A stretch of 64,000 nt of DNA, taken from Methylophaga sp. OBS4 (GTDB taxonomy: Bacteria > Pseudomonadota > Gammaproteobacteria > Nitrosococcales > Methylophagaceae). Shown here one piece after another: positions 55,564-64,000 of the stretch (position 1 is its first letter; every line of letters begins with the position of its first letter). The notes beneath the pieces were generated by a model. That model worked only from the letters and a program-made list of their open reading frames with translations, was not told the origin of the DNA and did no database searches. A program made the position numbers and the translations under genes. The DNA lies in contig NZ_JAPDMV010000010.1 of NCBI RefSeq assembly GCF_026319305.1, positions 1-64,000 on the forward strand. Direction: 5' to 3'.

Positions 55564-56313
55564 TCAATACGCGCCAGCGTTATCGACTTTGAAGTTGTAC
55601 AGTTGACGGGCCGAACCGTAGCGTTTGAAGGCTTTCGGATCTTCGTCCACGCCGGCTTGCTCGAGCAGTTTGGTCAGCTCTTCGATGTGCTCGGCACGCA
55701 TCTCTTTCTCGATGCAATCCGCGCCCAGCGACTTCACTTTACCTTTCACATAGATATGGACTTCGTACAGTGAATCGCCCAGGGCATCCCCGGCATCACC
55801 ACACACCACCAAAGTACCGGCCTGTCCCATAAAGCAGCTCATATGACCGACATTGCCTTTCACAACAATGTCAACCCCTTTCATCGAGATACCACACCGT
55901 GAACCGGCATTACCTTCAACCACCAGGAGACCGCCATGAGCGGTGGCACCGGCAGCGGAGGAAGCATCGCCTTTAACGCGTACGCTGCCTGACATCATGT
56001 TTTCAGCCACACCTTGTCCGGCACTGCCGTGTACCACAATATCGGCTTCTTTATTCATACCGGCACAGTAATAACCGGCGTGGCCTTTGATATCGATTTT
56101 CAGTTTCTGATCGACACCGACTGCCAGATTATGCTGACCTTTTGGATTCAGCACTTCCCACTCCGCTTGAGTGAGTTCGTTTGCCTGATCATGCAGAGCC
56201 TGATTCAGCTCGCGTACAGACTGCACAGCCAGATCTACTACGCCATCCACTTGCTCAATTAGAGGCTGACTCATTTCGCCTACTGACTGTTCTGCTAAGT
56301 TGATCGTTTTCAT
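55564..56313 (-). CDS. mgsB: N-methylglutamate synthase subunit B (GXGXG domain)
   Basis: 249 residues. The C-terminal part is a right-handed beta helix of the glutamate-synthase GXGXG type, with repeats such as NKEADIVVHGSAGQG, TAHGGLLVVEGNAGS, GVDIVVKGNVGH and AGTLVVCGDAGD. Structural domain that connects the amidotransferase and FMN domains in glutamate synthase; here a separate subunit. AGGAG precedes the ATG, 24 bases after mgsA. Confidence 0.9.
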   Translation of the reverse strand: MKTINLAEQSVGEMSQPLIEQVDGVVDLAVQSVRELNQALHDQANELTQAEWEVLNPKGQHNLAVGVDQKLKIDIKGHAGYYCAGMNKEADIVVHGSAGQGVAENMMSGSVRVKGDASSAAGATAHGGLLVVEGNAGSRCGISMKGVDIVVKGNVGHMSCFMGQAGTLVVCGDAGDALGDSLYEVHIYVKGKVKSLGADCIEKEMRAEHIEELTKLLEQAGVDEDPKAFKRYGSARQLYNFKVDNAGAY

Positions 56314-56337
56314 TTTGTTCTCCTAATGCGCCATTGC

Positions 56338-57240
56338 TTAGTTATTGTCGCGTTCCCACACGTAAATAGTTGCAGGTTCGGGTTCCCAGACTTTTGCGTT
56401 CTCAATACCTGGCAAGGTAGTCAAAGCCTGATATTCAGAAGCCATAGCAACGTAATCATCTGTTTCTGCAATTACTGCCGGTTTGCAGGCAATCGGGTCA
56501 CGCACAACCGCAAAGCCGTCTTTGGTACCGATAGTAAAGGTGTAAAAACCGTCCAGTTCTTGCAGCGCATGTTCCAGCGCTTCACGCAGTGAATCACCCT
56601 GTTGCAGACGGTAAGTCAGGTAACCTGCCGCCACTTCAGAATCATTTTCGGTATCGAAGGTAATACCATTGCGTTTCAGTTCCTGGCGTAGACGGTTATG
56701 GTTGGAAAGAGAACCGTTGTGAACCAGGCACAAATCCAGACCGGTAGAGAAAGGATGGCTGCCTGCCATGGTGACAGCAGATTCTGTTGCCATACGGGTA
56801 TGGCCGATAATGTGGCTGCCTTTCATATTGTTGAGTTTGAACATATCAACAATTTTTTCCGGCAGACCGACTTCTTTCAGAATCTCAATTGATTTACCTG
56901 AACTCATAATCAGCACATCGGGATGATTTTGTTCCAGATATTGCTCAACGGCTTCGTCTTCTGCATTCACTTTGAGTACAGCAACTTTGCTGTTTTGAAA
57001 CCATTCGACTGTGGTATTCAGAGCCGTTTCGATTTCTTTAGCCAATTTGGCCCAGTCATAGTTTTCGTCTTCGTGACGCAGGGTCAGTTTGATACCGTCG
57101 TTAACCGCGTCACCATAGACGGCAAACCCGGCACTATCAGGACCGCGGTCGGTCATCGCAATCAGCATTGGTGCAAATAACTCACCCAAGCGATTTTCGT
57201 ATTCATTGTTTTTCAAATAAAGGCCAACAATTCCACACAT
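56338..57240 (-). CDS. mgsA: N-methylglutamate synthase subunit A (class-II amidotransferase)
   Basis: 300 residues. Ntn-type amidotransferase with the nucleophilic Cys right after the start Met (MCGIVGLYL), TDRGPDSAG, GHTRMATESAVTMAGSHPF and LVHNGSLSNH. In glutamate synthase this domain hydrolyses glutamine to ammonia; in MgsABC it works on gamma-glutamylmethylamide to release methylamine. Follows gmaS by 36 bases. Confidence 0.92.
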   Translation of the reverse strand: MCGIVGLYLKNNEYENRLGELFAPMLIAMTDRGPDSAGFAVYGDAVNDGIKLTLRHEDENYDWAKLAKEIETALNTTVEWFQNSKVAVLKVNAEDEAVEQYLEQNHPDVLIMSSGKSIEILKEVGLPEKIVDMFKLNNMKGSHIIGHTRMATESAVTMAGSHPFSTGLDLCLVHNGSLSNHNRLRQELKRNGITFDTENDSEVAAGYLTYRLQQGDSLREALEHALQELDGFYTFTIGTKDGFAVVRDPIACKPAVIAETDDYVAMASEYQALTTLPGIENAKVWEPEPATIYVWERDNN

Positions 57241-57276
57241 AAGATTTCTCCTAAAAAATTCCTACTAGAGGGATAC

Positions 57277-58683
57277 TTAATAAAATTCAGCGTAACGAGA
57301 GATTTCCCAATCGGAGACATGTCTCATGTACTCCACCCATTCCATGTGTTTCAGTTCCAGAAACTCGTTCGCAAGTCCTTCACCCAATGCACCACGAACA
57401 ACACTGTCTTTTTCAAAAGCGGTCAGGGCTTCGTGTAGATTTTGAGGCAGGATGGCAATACCTTTTTCTTCCAGTTCAGCAGGGCTGAGTTCATAGAGAT
57501 TGGTATTGTGTCCCTGGCCCGGATCAAGCTCGCGTTCCACACCGTCCATACCGGCGGCAATAATGGCTGCCGTTGTCAGGTAAGGGTTGCATGAGCCATC
57601 CGGCAGGCGCATTTCAAGACGACCGTAAGGAATACGCACCATGGTTGAACGGTTGTTATCGCCATAAGTCACATAAGCGGGCGCCCAGGTGGCACCTGTC
57701 AGTGAACGGCCGACAACAAGACGTTTGTATGAATTCACAGTCGGTGCAGCCAATGCACACAAGGCCGGGGCATGTTCCAGCAGACCCGCCATAAAGTGAT
57801 AAGCCAGTTTGCTCAGACCGTGTCCCGTCGGATCACTGTCATCGTGGAACAGGCTCTTTTCACCATCACCGATAGAGATATGCAAGTGCATGCCATTACC
57901 AGGTCTGTTGCTGAACGGTTTAGGCATATAAGTACAAATCATGCCCAGTTCATTGGCAATTTCACTGGCGGCCATCTTAAACATGATGAAATCATCAGCA
58001 CTTTTCAGGCAGTCGGCATAGGTGTAGTTGATTTCAAACTGACCATTCGCATCTTCGTGATCAATTTGATAAACATCCAGCCCTACTTCGATAAGGGATT
58101 CAGTCAGTTTCTCCAGAAAAGCACTCTGACGGGTAATACCCTTATAGTCATAACAAGGTTTATGCAGCGTATCGGTATCATCGAACGGGTGCATTTGACC
58201 GAACTCATCTTTTTTCAGCAAAGAGAATTCTGGCTCCAGGCCGGTAAACATGGTCCAGCCTCTTGCGTTCAGCCGCTCAATCTGATTTTTCAATACAACA
58301 CGGGAATCGAAGTTATAAGGCTTGCCATTGACATGACCATCACAGATGATTCTTGCGTAACCCGGTTGCCAGGGAATAACTGTCAAGGTAGATAAATCGC
58401 CCCTGGCCATATAGTCAGGCCCGTTTGGCTTGATGCCCATGCCACAGATTGCGCCACCTGCAAAACCGGCGCCATTACCCAGAATATCCTCCAGATGAGC
58501 AGCAGGTATTGACTTGACTTTGGCAACACCGTGGATATCAACAAACTGTGCCAGAATGTACTTAATCTTGTTGTCTTTGAGGAATTGCTTAGCTTCTTCT
58601 ACTGTGTTCACAGCAGTGTCGGTCGGAACTAAATCTTCAGCAACCGGCTGACTTATTTCATTTGCTTCTGCTACATATTTCAT
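57277..58683 (-). CDS. gmaS: Gamma-glutamylmethylamide synthetase (glutamine-synthetase family)
   Basis: 468 residues, matching the GS-like GmaS enzymes of methylotrophs. Motifs: [53 protein letters not shown], and [23 protein letters not shown]-dependent coupling of methylamine to glutamate gives gamma-glutamylmethylamide. Ordinary glutamine synthetase is less likely because of sequence type and position between mgdD and mgsA. AAGGAAAG precedes the ATG. Confidence 0.94.
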   Translation of the reverse strand: MKYVAEANEISQPVAEDLVPTDTAVNTVEEAKQFLKDNKIKYILAQFVDIHGVAKVKSIPAAHLEDILGNGAGFAGGAICGMGIKPNGPDYMARGDLSTLTVIPWQPGYARIICDGHVNGKPYNFDSRVVLKNQIERLNARGWTMFTGLEPEFSLLKKDEFGQMHPFDDTDTLHKPCYDYKGITRQSAFLEKLTESLIEVGLDVYQIDHEDANGQFEINYTYADCLKSADDFIMFKMAASEIANELGMICTYMPKPFSNRPGNGMHLHISIGDGEKSLFHDDSDPTGHGLSKLAYHFMAGLLEHAPALCALAAPTVNSYKRLVVGRSLTGATWAPAYVTYGDNNRSTMVRIPYGRLEMRLPDGSCNPYLTTAAIIAAGMDGVERELDPGQGHNTNLYELSPAELEEKGIAILPQNLHEALTAFEKDSVVRGALGEGLANEFLELKHMEWVEYMRHVSDWEISRYAEFY

Positions 58684-58719
58684 ATTTCTTTCCTTCTTGG
58701 TTAAGGTTTTTCAGCAATT

Positions 58720-59388
58720 TCAATTGCTTTTGAAATACCGGTTAATTCCGACAGGTCCGCCACCCAACTCTTTAATTATATTGAGCAGGGTTTTCCACAA
58801 ATAAGGGCCGAAAGTACCGTCGCACCAGAGTCGGTAGACAGTTTGACCATTCAGGCTTTGCCTCAGCAGCGTTGCTGAAACACCGGCTATCATGGTCATT
58901 ACAAGTCGGTTATCGTCGAGCACATCACCATTCAGATCGATTGCACACACTTCGGAAAATAATGGCTGGATCAGTTCACCACTGAGAATGAAAGCTGCAT
59001 CGTTACGACTGACTTTATGTATGCCGCTTTCATTAACGCTGGTCTGATTCAGTTTTGAACATAGCTCTGTACCAGGTTGATCTTCTAGCAAAAACTCAGT
59101 ATTCCCCAGCCTCATCACCAGGGTATTGTCATCCTGAGTTGTCCAACTGTTAGTACCTGTTGGCAGGTTGACATTGGCAGCGGTCAACCACGCTGATGCA
59201 TTAGGGCCTTTTACCCCGAAACGGTTCAGCGCACTGACATCACAAATTGATAAAGTCTGACTGTGAGCATCTTCCACTGTTGTTTCAGCAAAACTCAGGG
59301 CCGTGCTCATACCGTTGATGTCGCCTACAACCGGTTTACGCAGAGACTGAGCAAAGGCAACCGGACTTCTATAAACAGCGTCTTGCAT
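58720..59388 (-). CDS. mgdD: N-methylglutamate dehydrogenase subunit D (sarcosine-oxidase gamma-like)
   Basis: 222 residues from the ATG at 59388 (AGGAGCTTGATC before it). SoxG-type fold with LSICDVSALNRFGVKGPNASAWL, LVMRLGNTEFLLED and LRQSLNGQTVYRLWCDGTF. The small gamma-type subunit has a folate-binding-like fold but no known catalysis; it closes the complex. It lies 3 bases after mgdC. Confidence 0.88.
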   Translation of the reverse strand: MQDAVYRSPVAFAQSLRKPVVGDINGMSTALSFAETTVEDAHSQTLSICDVSALNRFGVKGPNASAWLTAANVNLPTGTNSWTTQDDNTLVMRLGNTEFLLEDQPGTELCSKLNQTSVNESGIHKVSRNDAAFILSGELIQPLFSEVCAIDLNGDVLDDNRLVMTMIAGVSATLLRQSLNGQTVYRLWCDGTFGPYLWKTLLNIIKELGGGPVGINRYFKSN

Positions 59389-59390
59389 GA

Positions 59391-62300
59391 TCAAGCTCCT
59401 TTTTTTGCTAAAAGATGAAAAAACGGTGCCTTCACTACCGTGGCAGACACCATGGCTCCTGAGTCAGCGCGAATCTGAAATTGACTGCCGATGCCACTTT
59501 GTTCAGGGGCAACAAAGGCAAAACCAATCACCCGATTCAAATATTTGCTATACGAAATACTGGTGACACGGCCTTTGATATCGTCGTTTTCGATCACCAG
59601 ATTGCACTCCTTGGGCAGTTCACCGGCAAAGTCGCTATCCAGCACGAAATTAATCAGTTTTTTGTTCAACTGTTTTTTGGCAAGGATTTGCAGACTTCTC
59701 TGACCGACAAAGAAAGGCTTATCCATCGCGACCAGCGATTCAGAGTGGGCTTCAAACGGGTTGGTCAGGCCATCAGTATCATGGCTGATCAGATGGTGCC
59801 CCATTTCCAGCCGTAACAAACGCTGTGCATCAGTACCAAAGGCACGAATACCCGCCTGTTTGCCCGCTGTCATGATGGCTTCCCAGACATGCAAGCCGGC
59901 TTTGTAGGGCACATGGATTTCAAACGCGAGTTCGGCAACAAAGCTGACTCGCATTATCCGTGCGTCGACGCCAGCCACCTGGCCTTCACGGATAGCCCCA
60001 TCACGCATCGCAGATACTGACAAGTCAATATCGGTTAAACCTTCAACGATAGAGCGGGATGCCGGACCGGCAACAGTCATCGCAGCCATGGCACCGGTCA
60101 GGTTCACCAGGGTCACCTGCATGCCCCACAGCTGAATATTGCGTTGCATTTCGCGGTAGACCGAGGCGGCATTAGATGAGTTGGTCGAGACATAGAATTT
60201 GTCTTCAGCCAGACGGGCAGCCAGACCATCGTCGGTCATGACGCCGGATTCATCCAGCAGCATGGCGATACGGCTGTCTCCCACTTTCTGGCCGGCAAAT
60301 TTGCCAGTGTAGAAACGTTCCAGAAAAGCAGCAGCATCGGGGCCGAAAACTTCGATTTTGCCCAGCGTGCTGCCATCGATCATGCCTGCTTTTTCACGAA
60401 CTGCGGTCGCTTCTTCCTGCACGGCCTGGCTAGCTGTTAGCGTTGTTCCTGCCGGCACATAATAAGCTGGCCGCATCCAGACACCGGCATCCATCATCAC
60501 ACCACCATGGTCGACATGCCATTCGTGCATTGCGGTATAACGATGCGGATGAAAGCTACGGCCACCCAGGTGACCAATAGGCGTCGGATGGAAAAACGGT
60601 CTGGCTGTTGTGGTACCAATTTTCTGTACCGGCAACTGACGGATCCGCGCCAGAATGCGAATCGCATTCATATTGGAATGTTTACCCTGGCTCGGCCCCA
60701 TGCCCACGGTAGTGAAACGTTTCATCAATTCGATATTGTCGAAACCTTCTTTTGCCGCATTGATAAAGTCCTTGACCTGAATGTCTTCATCGAAATCGAC
60801 AAAGTTTTTGCCTTTAGGATGATTAACAATCGGGTATGGATGGCTGGGTGATGCGGCCTGTGGAATGTTCACGCTGACAGCATCTGCTTGTTTACCCAGA
60901 TAATTCAGTACTTCTGCCGCTGCGCGCTGACCATCTTGCTGACGTGCTTTCAGATCAAAGACACCATTGACTTTACCCGCCGCGAACACACCTTCAGGCA
61001 GTTGGTCCGGAACAAATTGCTCCAGGCCATCGTCATAACGCATCTGGGTCCCGGCCTGATACAGCAGGGCAGCAGCCGGTGCCCAACCTGAACTCATCGC
61101 GACGCCATCACAGCTCAATCTGACACTGCGGCTGGTATCAGCTTCAGCATCTGCCTCGTTATACGGGCAGACCACTACTTCCTTGATACTCAGCTTGTCT
61201 TTAGTTGCCACAGCCTCGTAAATACAGCTGGCCTTATGTACGGCAATGCCTTTGTCAGTGACTCGCTCAGTCAACTCACGGCTGGCACCATCACGACGCA
61301 TATCAATCACCGCCACCACTTCGGTACCGGCAGAGGCCAGATCCAAAGCCGTGCGATAGCCATGGTCATTAGCTGTGACCACCACCCCTTTATTAAAAGG
61401 TTTGACGGCATAACGGTGAATCAGACGCTGTGCGGCTGAGCCCAGCATCACACCCGGCAAATCGTTGTATCTGAATACAGGGGGTTGCTCAAACACACCA
61501 CTGGCAACAATGACGGTTTTAGCTCGCACCTTGGTAATGCCATCATCTTCAACAATAGGTACCAGATGATCTGCATAATAACCAGCTGCATAAGCATTGG
61601 TGATCAGACGAATATTGGCCTCATTTCTGACCGCATTCAGTAAAGTTGACAAGGTATCGGCGACCGTTTGATCACCGGCGTAGTCATAGGTCAGACTACC
61701 ACCTGCCTGGTGATTTTCATCAACCAGAATGACTTTCAAACCCTGACTTGCGGCCGATAAGGCAGCAGACAATCCCGCAGCGCCGGCGCCTACAATCAGT
61801 ACATCACAATGGGCGTGACGTTTGGGTTTGGTGATCCGCGGGTAATTGAAGTTAACAACCCCCAGACCTGCCGCCTTACGGACTATGTTTTCCCAGAAAG
61901 GAAACAATCTCCGAGGCGTATGGAAAGCTTTGTAGTAAAAACCAACCGGTAAGACCGGCGACAAATAGTCGATGTACTTGTTCTTGTCCTTAAGCACCCC
62001 GCCGTCAGTGTTGACAGCTTCCAATGTCATGCCATTGCTGACAGGCCATACGTCAGCTCTGATATTGGTATCTTCACCATCGGTCATCATCGCATTGACG
62101 TCGTGGTTAGCAAAACTCAATACCCCTCTGGCACGGTGGTATTTAAAACTACGGCCCAGGACTTTAATGCCTGCAGCCCACAGAGCACTGCTGATGGTAT
62201 CGCCTTCATAACCTTCAACAGTCCGACCTTCATAACTGAACGTCAAAGGCTTATCACGATTAATCCATTCGCCTCTTTTCTTTGCAATACGCGCAGTCAT
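59391..62300 (-). CDS. mgdC: N-methylglutamate dehydrogenase subunit C (sarcosine-oxidase alpha-like)
   Basis: 969 residues. N-terminal ferredoxin-like part (EGYEGDTISSALWAAGIKV), FAD/NAD-binding half (HCDVLIVGAGAAGLSAALSA, SSGWAPAAAL) and a C-terminal GcvT-like domain (AGMIDGSTLGKIEVFGPDAA, LRLEMGHHL) where tetrahydrofolate takes the methylene group. Shares the heterotetrameric sarcosine-oxidase layout, but operon context with gmaS and mgsABC shows it serves N-methylglutamate. Overlaps mgdB by ATGA. Confidence 0.92.
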   Translation of the reverse strand: MTARIAKKRGEWINRDKPLTFSYEGRTVEGYEGDTISSALWAAGIKVLGRSFKYHRARGVLSFANHDVNAMMTDGEDTNIRADVWPVSNGMTLEAVNTDGGVLKDKNKYIDYLSPVLPVGFYYKAFHTPRRLFPFWENIVRKAAGLGVVNFNYPRITKPKRHAHCDVLIVGAGAAGLSAALSAASQGLKVILVDENHQAGGSLTYDYAGDQTVADTLSTLLNAVRNEANIRLITNAYAAGYYADHLVPIVEDDGITKVRAKTVIVASGVFEQPPVFRYNDLPGVMLGSAAQRLIHRYAVKPFNKGVVVTANDHGYRTALDLASAGTEVVAVIDMRRDGASRELTERVTDKGIAVHKASCIYEAVATKDKLSIKEVVVCPYNEADAEADTSRSVRLSCDGVAMSSGWAPAAALLYQAGTQMRYDDGLEQFVPDQLPEGVFAAGKVNGVFDLKARQQDGQRAAAEVLNYLGKQADAVSVNIPQAASPSHPYPIVNHPKGKNFVDFDEDIQVKDFINAAKEGFDNIELMKRFTTVGMGPSQGKHSNMNAIRILARIRQLPVQKIGTTTARPFFHPTPIGHLGGRSFHPHRYTAMHEWHVDHGGVMMDAGVWMRPAYYVPAGTTLTASQAVQEEATAVREKAGMIDGSTLGKIEVFGPDAAAFLERFYTGKFAGQKVGDSRIAMLLDESGVMTDDGLAARLAEDKFYVSTNSSNAASVYREMQRNIQLWGMQVTLVNLTGAMAAMTVAGPASRSIVEGLTDIDLSVSAMRDGAIREGQVAGVDARIMRVSFVAELAFEIHVPYKAGLHVWEAIMTAGKQAGIRAFGTDAQRLLRLEMGHHLISHDTDGLTNPFEAHSESLVAMDKPFFVGQRSLQILAKKQLNKKLINFVLDSDFAGELPKECNLVIENDDIKGRVTSISYSKYLNRVIGFAFVAPEQSGIGSQFQIRADSGAMVSATVVKAPFFHLLAKKGA

Positions 62301-62560
62301 TGCTTTCCCCCCTGACCCGGCAGATAGGTACGACTGACCTTGTCAGTCATGGTGTGTCTTTCAGCGATAAACCAAGTGCCGCTCGGGCCGTGGTACCACC
62401 ACTCTTTTTTGAAGCCTGGAGCACCACTTCTGTTATGCACATAAGCAGCCCAGACCTTGTCTGTGCAAGTGTCAGGATTCGGCATGTCACGATATTCACC
62501 GCCATAGGTGAATTCGCTTAACGGTCTGACACCGTTGATAGGACATTCAAGTAATTTCAT
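62297..62560 (-). CDS. mgdB: N-methylglutamate dehydrogenase subunit B (sarcosine-oxidase delta-like)
   Basis: 87 residues, the size of SoxD. Core motifs LECPINGVRPLSEFTYGGE and EWWYHGPSGTWFIAERHT. Canonical SoxD binds zinc with CPxCG and HxxGC; here the second and third Cys are replaced (CPIN and HGPSG), so only Cys6 and the His remain and zinc is probably absent. Start follows mgdA by 14 bases. Confidence 0.85.
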   Translation of the reverse strand: MKLLECPINGVRPLSEFTYGGEYRDMPNPDTCTDKVWAAYVHNRSGAPGFKKEWWYHGPSGTWFIAERHTMTDKVSRTYLPGQGGKQ

Positions 62561-62574
62561 AGTCTTACTCTCAC

Positions 62575-63816
62575 TTAGTGACCGACCGAGGCTGCGCCTT
62601 TTTCACCAGTCAGCTCATAGTCTTCGAAACGGGATAAACGGTATGAATTGATCAGATCAGGGGCTATATCACGGGCAATGGTTTCTGCCATGGTCTTACC
62701 GCTGATCGGTGTCGCTTTGAAGCCCCATGTGCCCCACCCGGCGTCAAGATAGAACCCTTCAATCGGGGTTTTACCCATGATCGGCGCGAAATCCGGAGTG
62801 ATATCTGCCATGCCGGCCCACTGCCGGACGACTTTGATATTGGAGAGGAACGGGAACATATCAACGATGTGAGACGTCAGACCCTCAACAAAATCGAGCG
62901 ATGAACGGGTTGAATGCACTTCATAAGGATCCAGCGACGAACCCATCACCAATTCCCCACGGGAAGACTGGCTCACATAAACATGCAGGCTGCCTGACAC
63001 CAGAATCGTATCCAGCCACGGTTTCATCGGCTCACTGACGCAAGCTTGCAGCGGGTGAATCACTATCGGCGTTTCTATATCGACCATATCGGTAATGCGT
63101 GGGGTAAAACCGGCTACCGCAGAGAGCACACGATTGGTACTGATATAACCTTTATTGGTGTTAACGCCGACAACTTTGCCGCTCTTAACATCAATACCGG
63201 TCACTTCAGTATTCTGGAAAATTTCCACACCCAGCTGATCAGCACCGCGTGCATAGCCCCAGGCCACACCGTCATGACGGGCTACCGAACCGGGCGCATG
63301 ATATAAAGCGCCCAGGATAGGGGCCTGACCACTGCAGGAAATATCGAGTTGAGGACAAGCTTTGGAAATTTCATCGGGTCCGACCACATAACTCTCGACG
63401 CCAACATGCTTGTTCACTTCGGCACGCCAGCGCATGGTACGCATAGCCGATTCAGTATGTGCCAGCGTGAAATGGCCGCGAGTAGAATAAAACAGATTAA
63501 GGTCAAGTTCTTCTGACAGGCCTTCGTACATCTTGACGCTGGCATCATAGAAGTTGACGCCTTCCGGTGTCAGGTAGTTAGAACGAACAATAGTGGTGTT
63601 ACGACCGGTGTTACCACCGCCGATATAGCCTTTCTCCAGCACCGCCACATTGGTGATGCCAAAATCTTTGGCCAGATAGTAAGCGGCGGCGAGGCCATGG
63701 CCCCCACCCCCGATAATCACGGCATCATAGGTTTTTTTAGGCTGAGTACAGTCTCTAAAAAAACGGGGGGCCGGGTGTTCACGACTAAGAGCATACTTCA
63801 AGAGTCGTAATGGCAT
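62575..63816 (-). CDS. mgdA: N-methylglutamate dehydrogenase subunit A (sarcosine-oxidase beta-like)
   Basis: 413 residues. FAD-binding Rossmann start YDAVIIGGGGHGLAAAYYLA and LEKGYIGGGNTGRNTT. The His in SVARHDGVAWGY aligns with the residue that binds FMN covalently in SoxB. Likely catalytic subunit oxidising N-methylglutamate to glutamate plus formaldehyde or methylene-THF. First gene of mgdABCD-gmaS-mgsABC; GGAGG lies 6 bases before the ATG. The promoter holds the 91-bp module. Confidence 0.92.
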   Translation of the reverse strand: MPLRLLKYALSREHPAPRFFRDCTQPKKTYDAVIIGGGGHGLAAAYYLAKDFGITNVAVLEKGYIGGGNTGRNTTIVRSNYLTPEGVNFYDASVKMYEGLSEELDLNLFYSTRGHFTLAHTESAMRTMRWRAEVNKHVGVESYVVGPDEISKACPQLDISCSGQAPILGALYHAPGSVARHDGVAWGYARGADQLGVEIFQNTEVTGIDVKSGKVVGVNTNKGYISTNRVLSAVAGFTPRITDMVDIETPIVIHPLQACVSEPMKPWLDTILVSGSLHVYVSQSSRGELVMGSSLDPYEVHSTRSSLDFVEGLTSHIVDMFPFLSNIKVVRQWAGMADITPDFAPIMGKTPIEGFYLDAGWGTWGFKATPISGKTMAETIARDIAPDLINSYRLSRFEDYELTGEKGAASVGH

Positions 63817-63861
63817 TATTAACCTCCACTGCTCGGTGAGTTTAGATACCTACTACTTTTC

Positions 63862-63952
63862 GAGTAGACATCATTAACTACCTTATAAGTAAACAATGTT
63901 TCACCTAATGAAACTTTAACTACATTTACGCATGCCTGATTTTTCATGTCAA
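63862..63952 (-). promoter_or_regulatory. Promoter/operator module shared with the porin (mgdA copy)
   Basis: On the minus strand: TTGACA (63947-63952), 17-bp spacer, GTAAAT (63924-63929), then the palindrome GTTTCATTAGGTGAAAC (63898-63914, 6-bp arms) just past the predicted start, and a conserved leader to 63862. Aligns without gaps to 30574-30664 with 77 of 91 identities. It lies 46 bp upstream of the mgdA ATG. Likely the main promoter of the whole N-methylglutamate operon. Confidence 0.78.
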
Positions 63953-64000
63953 TACCCTTATGAAACTTTTTTTCATTTTATGAATCTTACCTTCACTATG

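Noticed and set aside
54207-57240. A split glutamate synthase (GltB-type) for ammonia assimilation
   Set aside because: Three short subunits next to gmaS and mgdABCD are the N-methylglutamate synthase arrangement; no GltD small subunit is present.
57277-58683. Ordinary glutamine synthetase glnA
   Set aside because: Sequence type and operon position between mgdD and mgsA indicate GmaS.
58720-63816. Heterotetrameric sarcosine oxidase (soxBDAG)
   Set aside because: Subunit order and folds match, but the operon continues into gmaS and mgsABC, which makes N-methylglutamate the substrate.

Overview
The window reads as chromosomal DNA of a marine or halotolerant methylotrophic gammaproteobacterium, most likely Methylophaga or a close relative. 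This is inferred from gene content: trimethylamine dehydrogenase with its own ETF, a complete N-methylglutamate pathway, and a sucrose-synthesis operon of the kind halotolerant methylotrophs use for osmoprotection. Gene density is high. I saw no rRNA, tRNA, CRISPR array, prophage or intact transposase.

Layout. 0-6 kb: signalling (OmpR-type regulator, large PAS/GAF hybrid kinase, REC-EAL phosphodiesterase). 6-11 kb: a frame-broken outer-membrane channel gene, a lysine-rich protein, a DUF2726-like protein, and the three-gene AmmeMemoRadiSam set. 11-18 kb: a HAD phosphatase, then the minus-strand operon sps-spp-fruK-ams for making and recycling sucrose. 18-25 kb: a 2OG-Fe(II) oxygenase, a gamma-glutamylcyclotransferase, a Fur-boxed cytochrome-FTR1 iron permease, a molybdopterin oxidoreductase and a trans-sulfuration enzyme. 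25-30 kb: a cupin, a NarX/NarL-like two-component pair, a membrane PAS protein with no output domain, and a porin.

30-64 kb is a methylated-amine island, nearly all on the minus strand. TMA dehydrogenase (tmd), ETF (etfBA) and a membrane Fe-S ETF:quinone reductase take trimethylamine to dimethylamine. The dmmDABC cluster takes dimethylamine to monomethylamine. GmaS, MgsABC and MgdABCD pass the methylamine nitrogen through gamma-glutamylmethylamide and N-methylglutamate and release the C1 unit. Cofactor genes (ribH, ribBA, folE2) sit inside the island, matching the flavin and folate demand of these enzymes. Two APC permeases, each with small membrane proteins nearby, are candidate amine importers. 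A guanidine exporter gene (gdx) carries a recognisable guanidine-II riboswitch.

Noteworthy non-coding structure: a 91-bp promoter-and-leader module, 85% identical without gaps, lies upstream of both mgdA and the porin at 29.7-30.5 kb. It has a perfect TTGACA -35 and a palindromic operator just past the predicted start of transcription, implying one shared regulator. A MITE-like 330-bp element occurs twice in opposite orientation (24.8-25.2 and 34.8-35.1 kb).

All calls rest on reading the sequence and on remembered family signatures; no database search was run.
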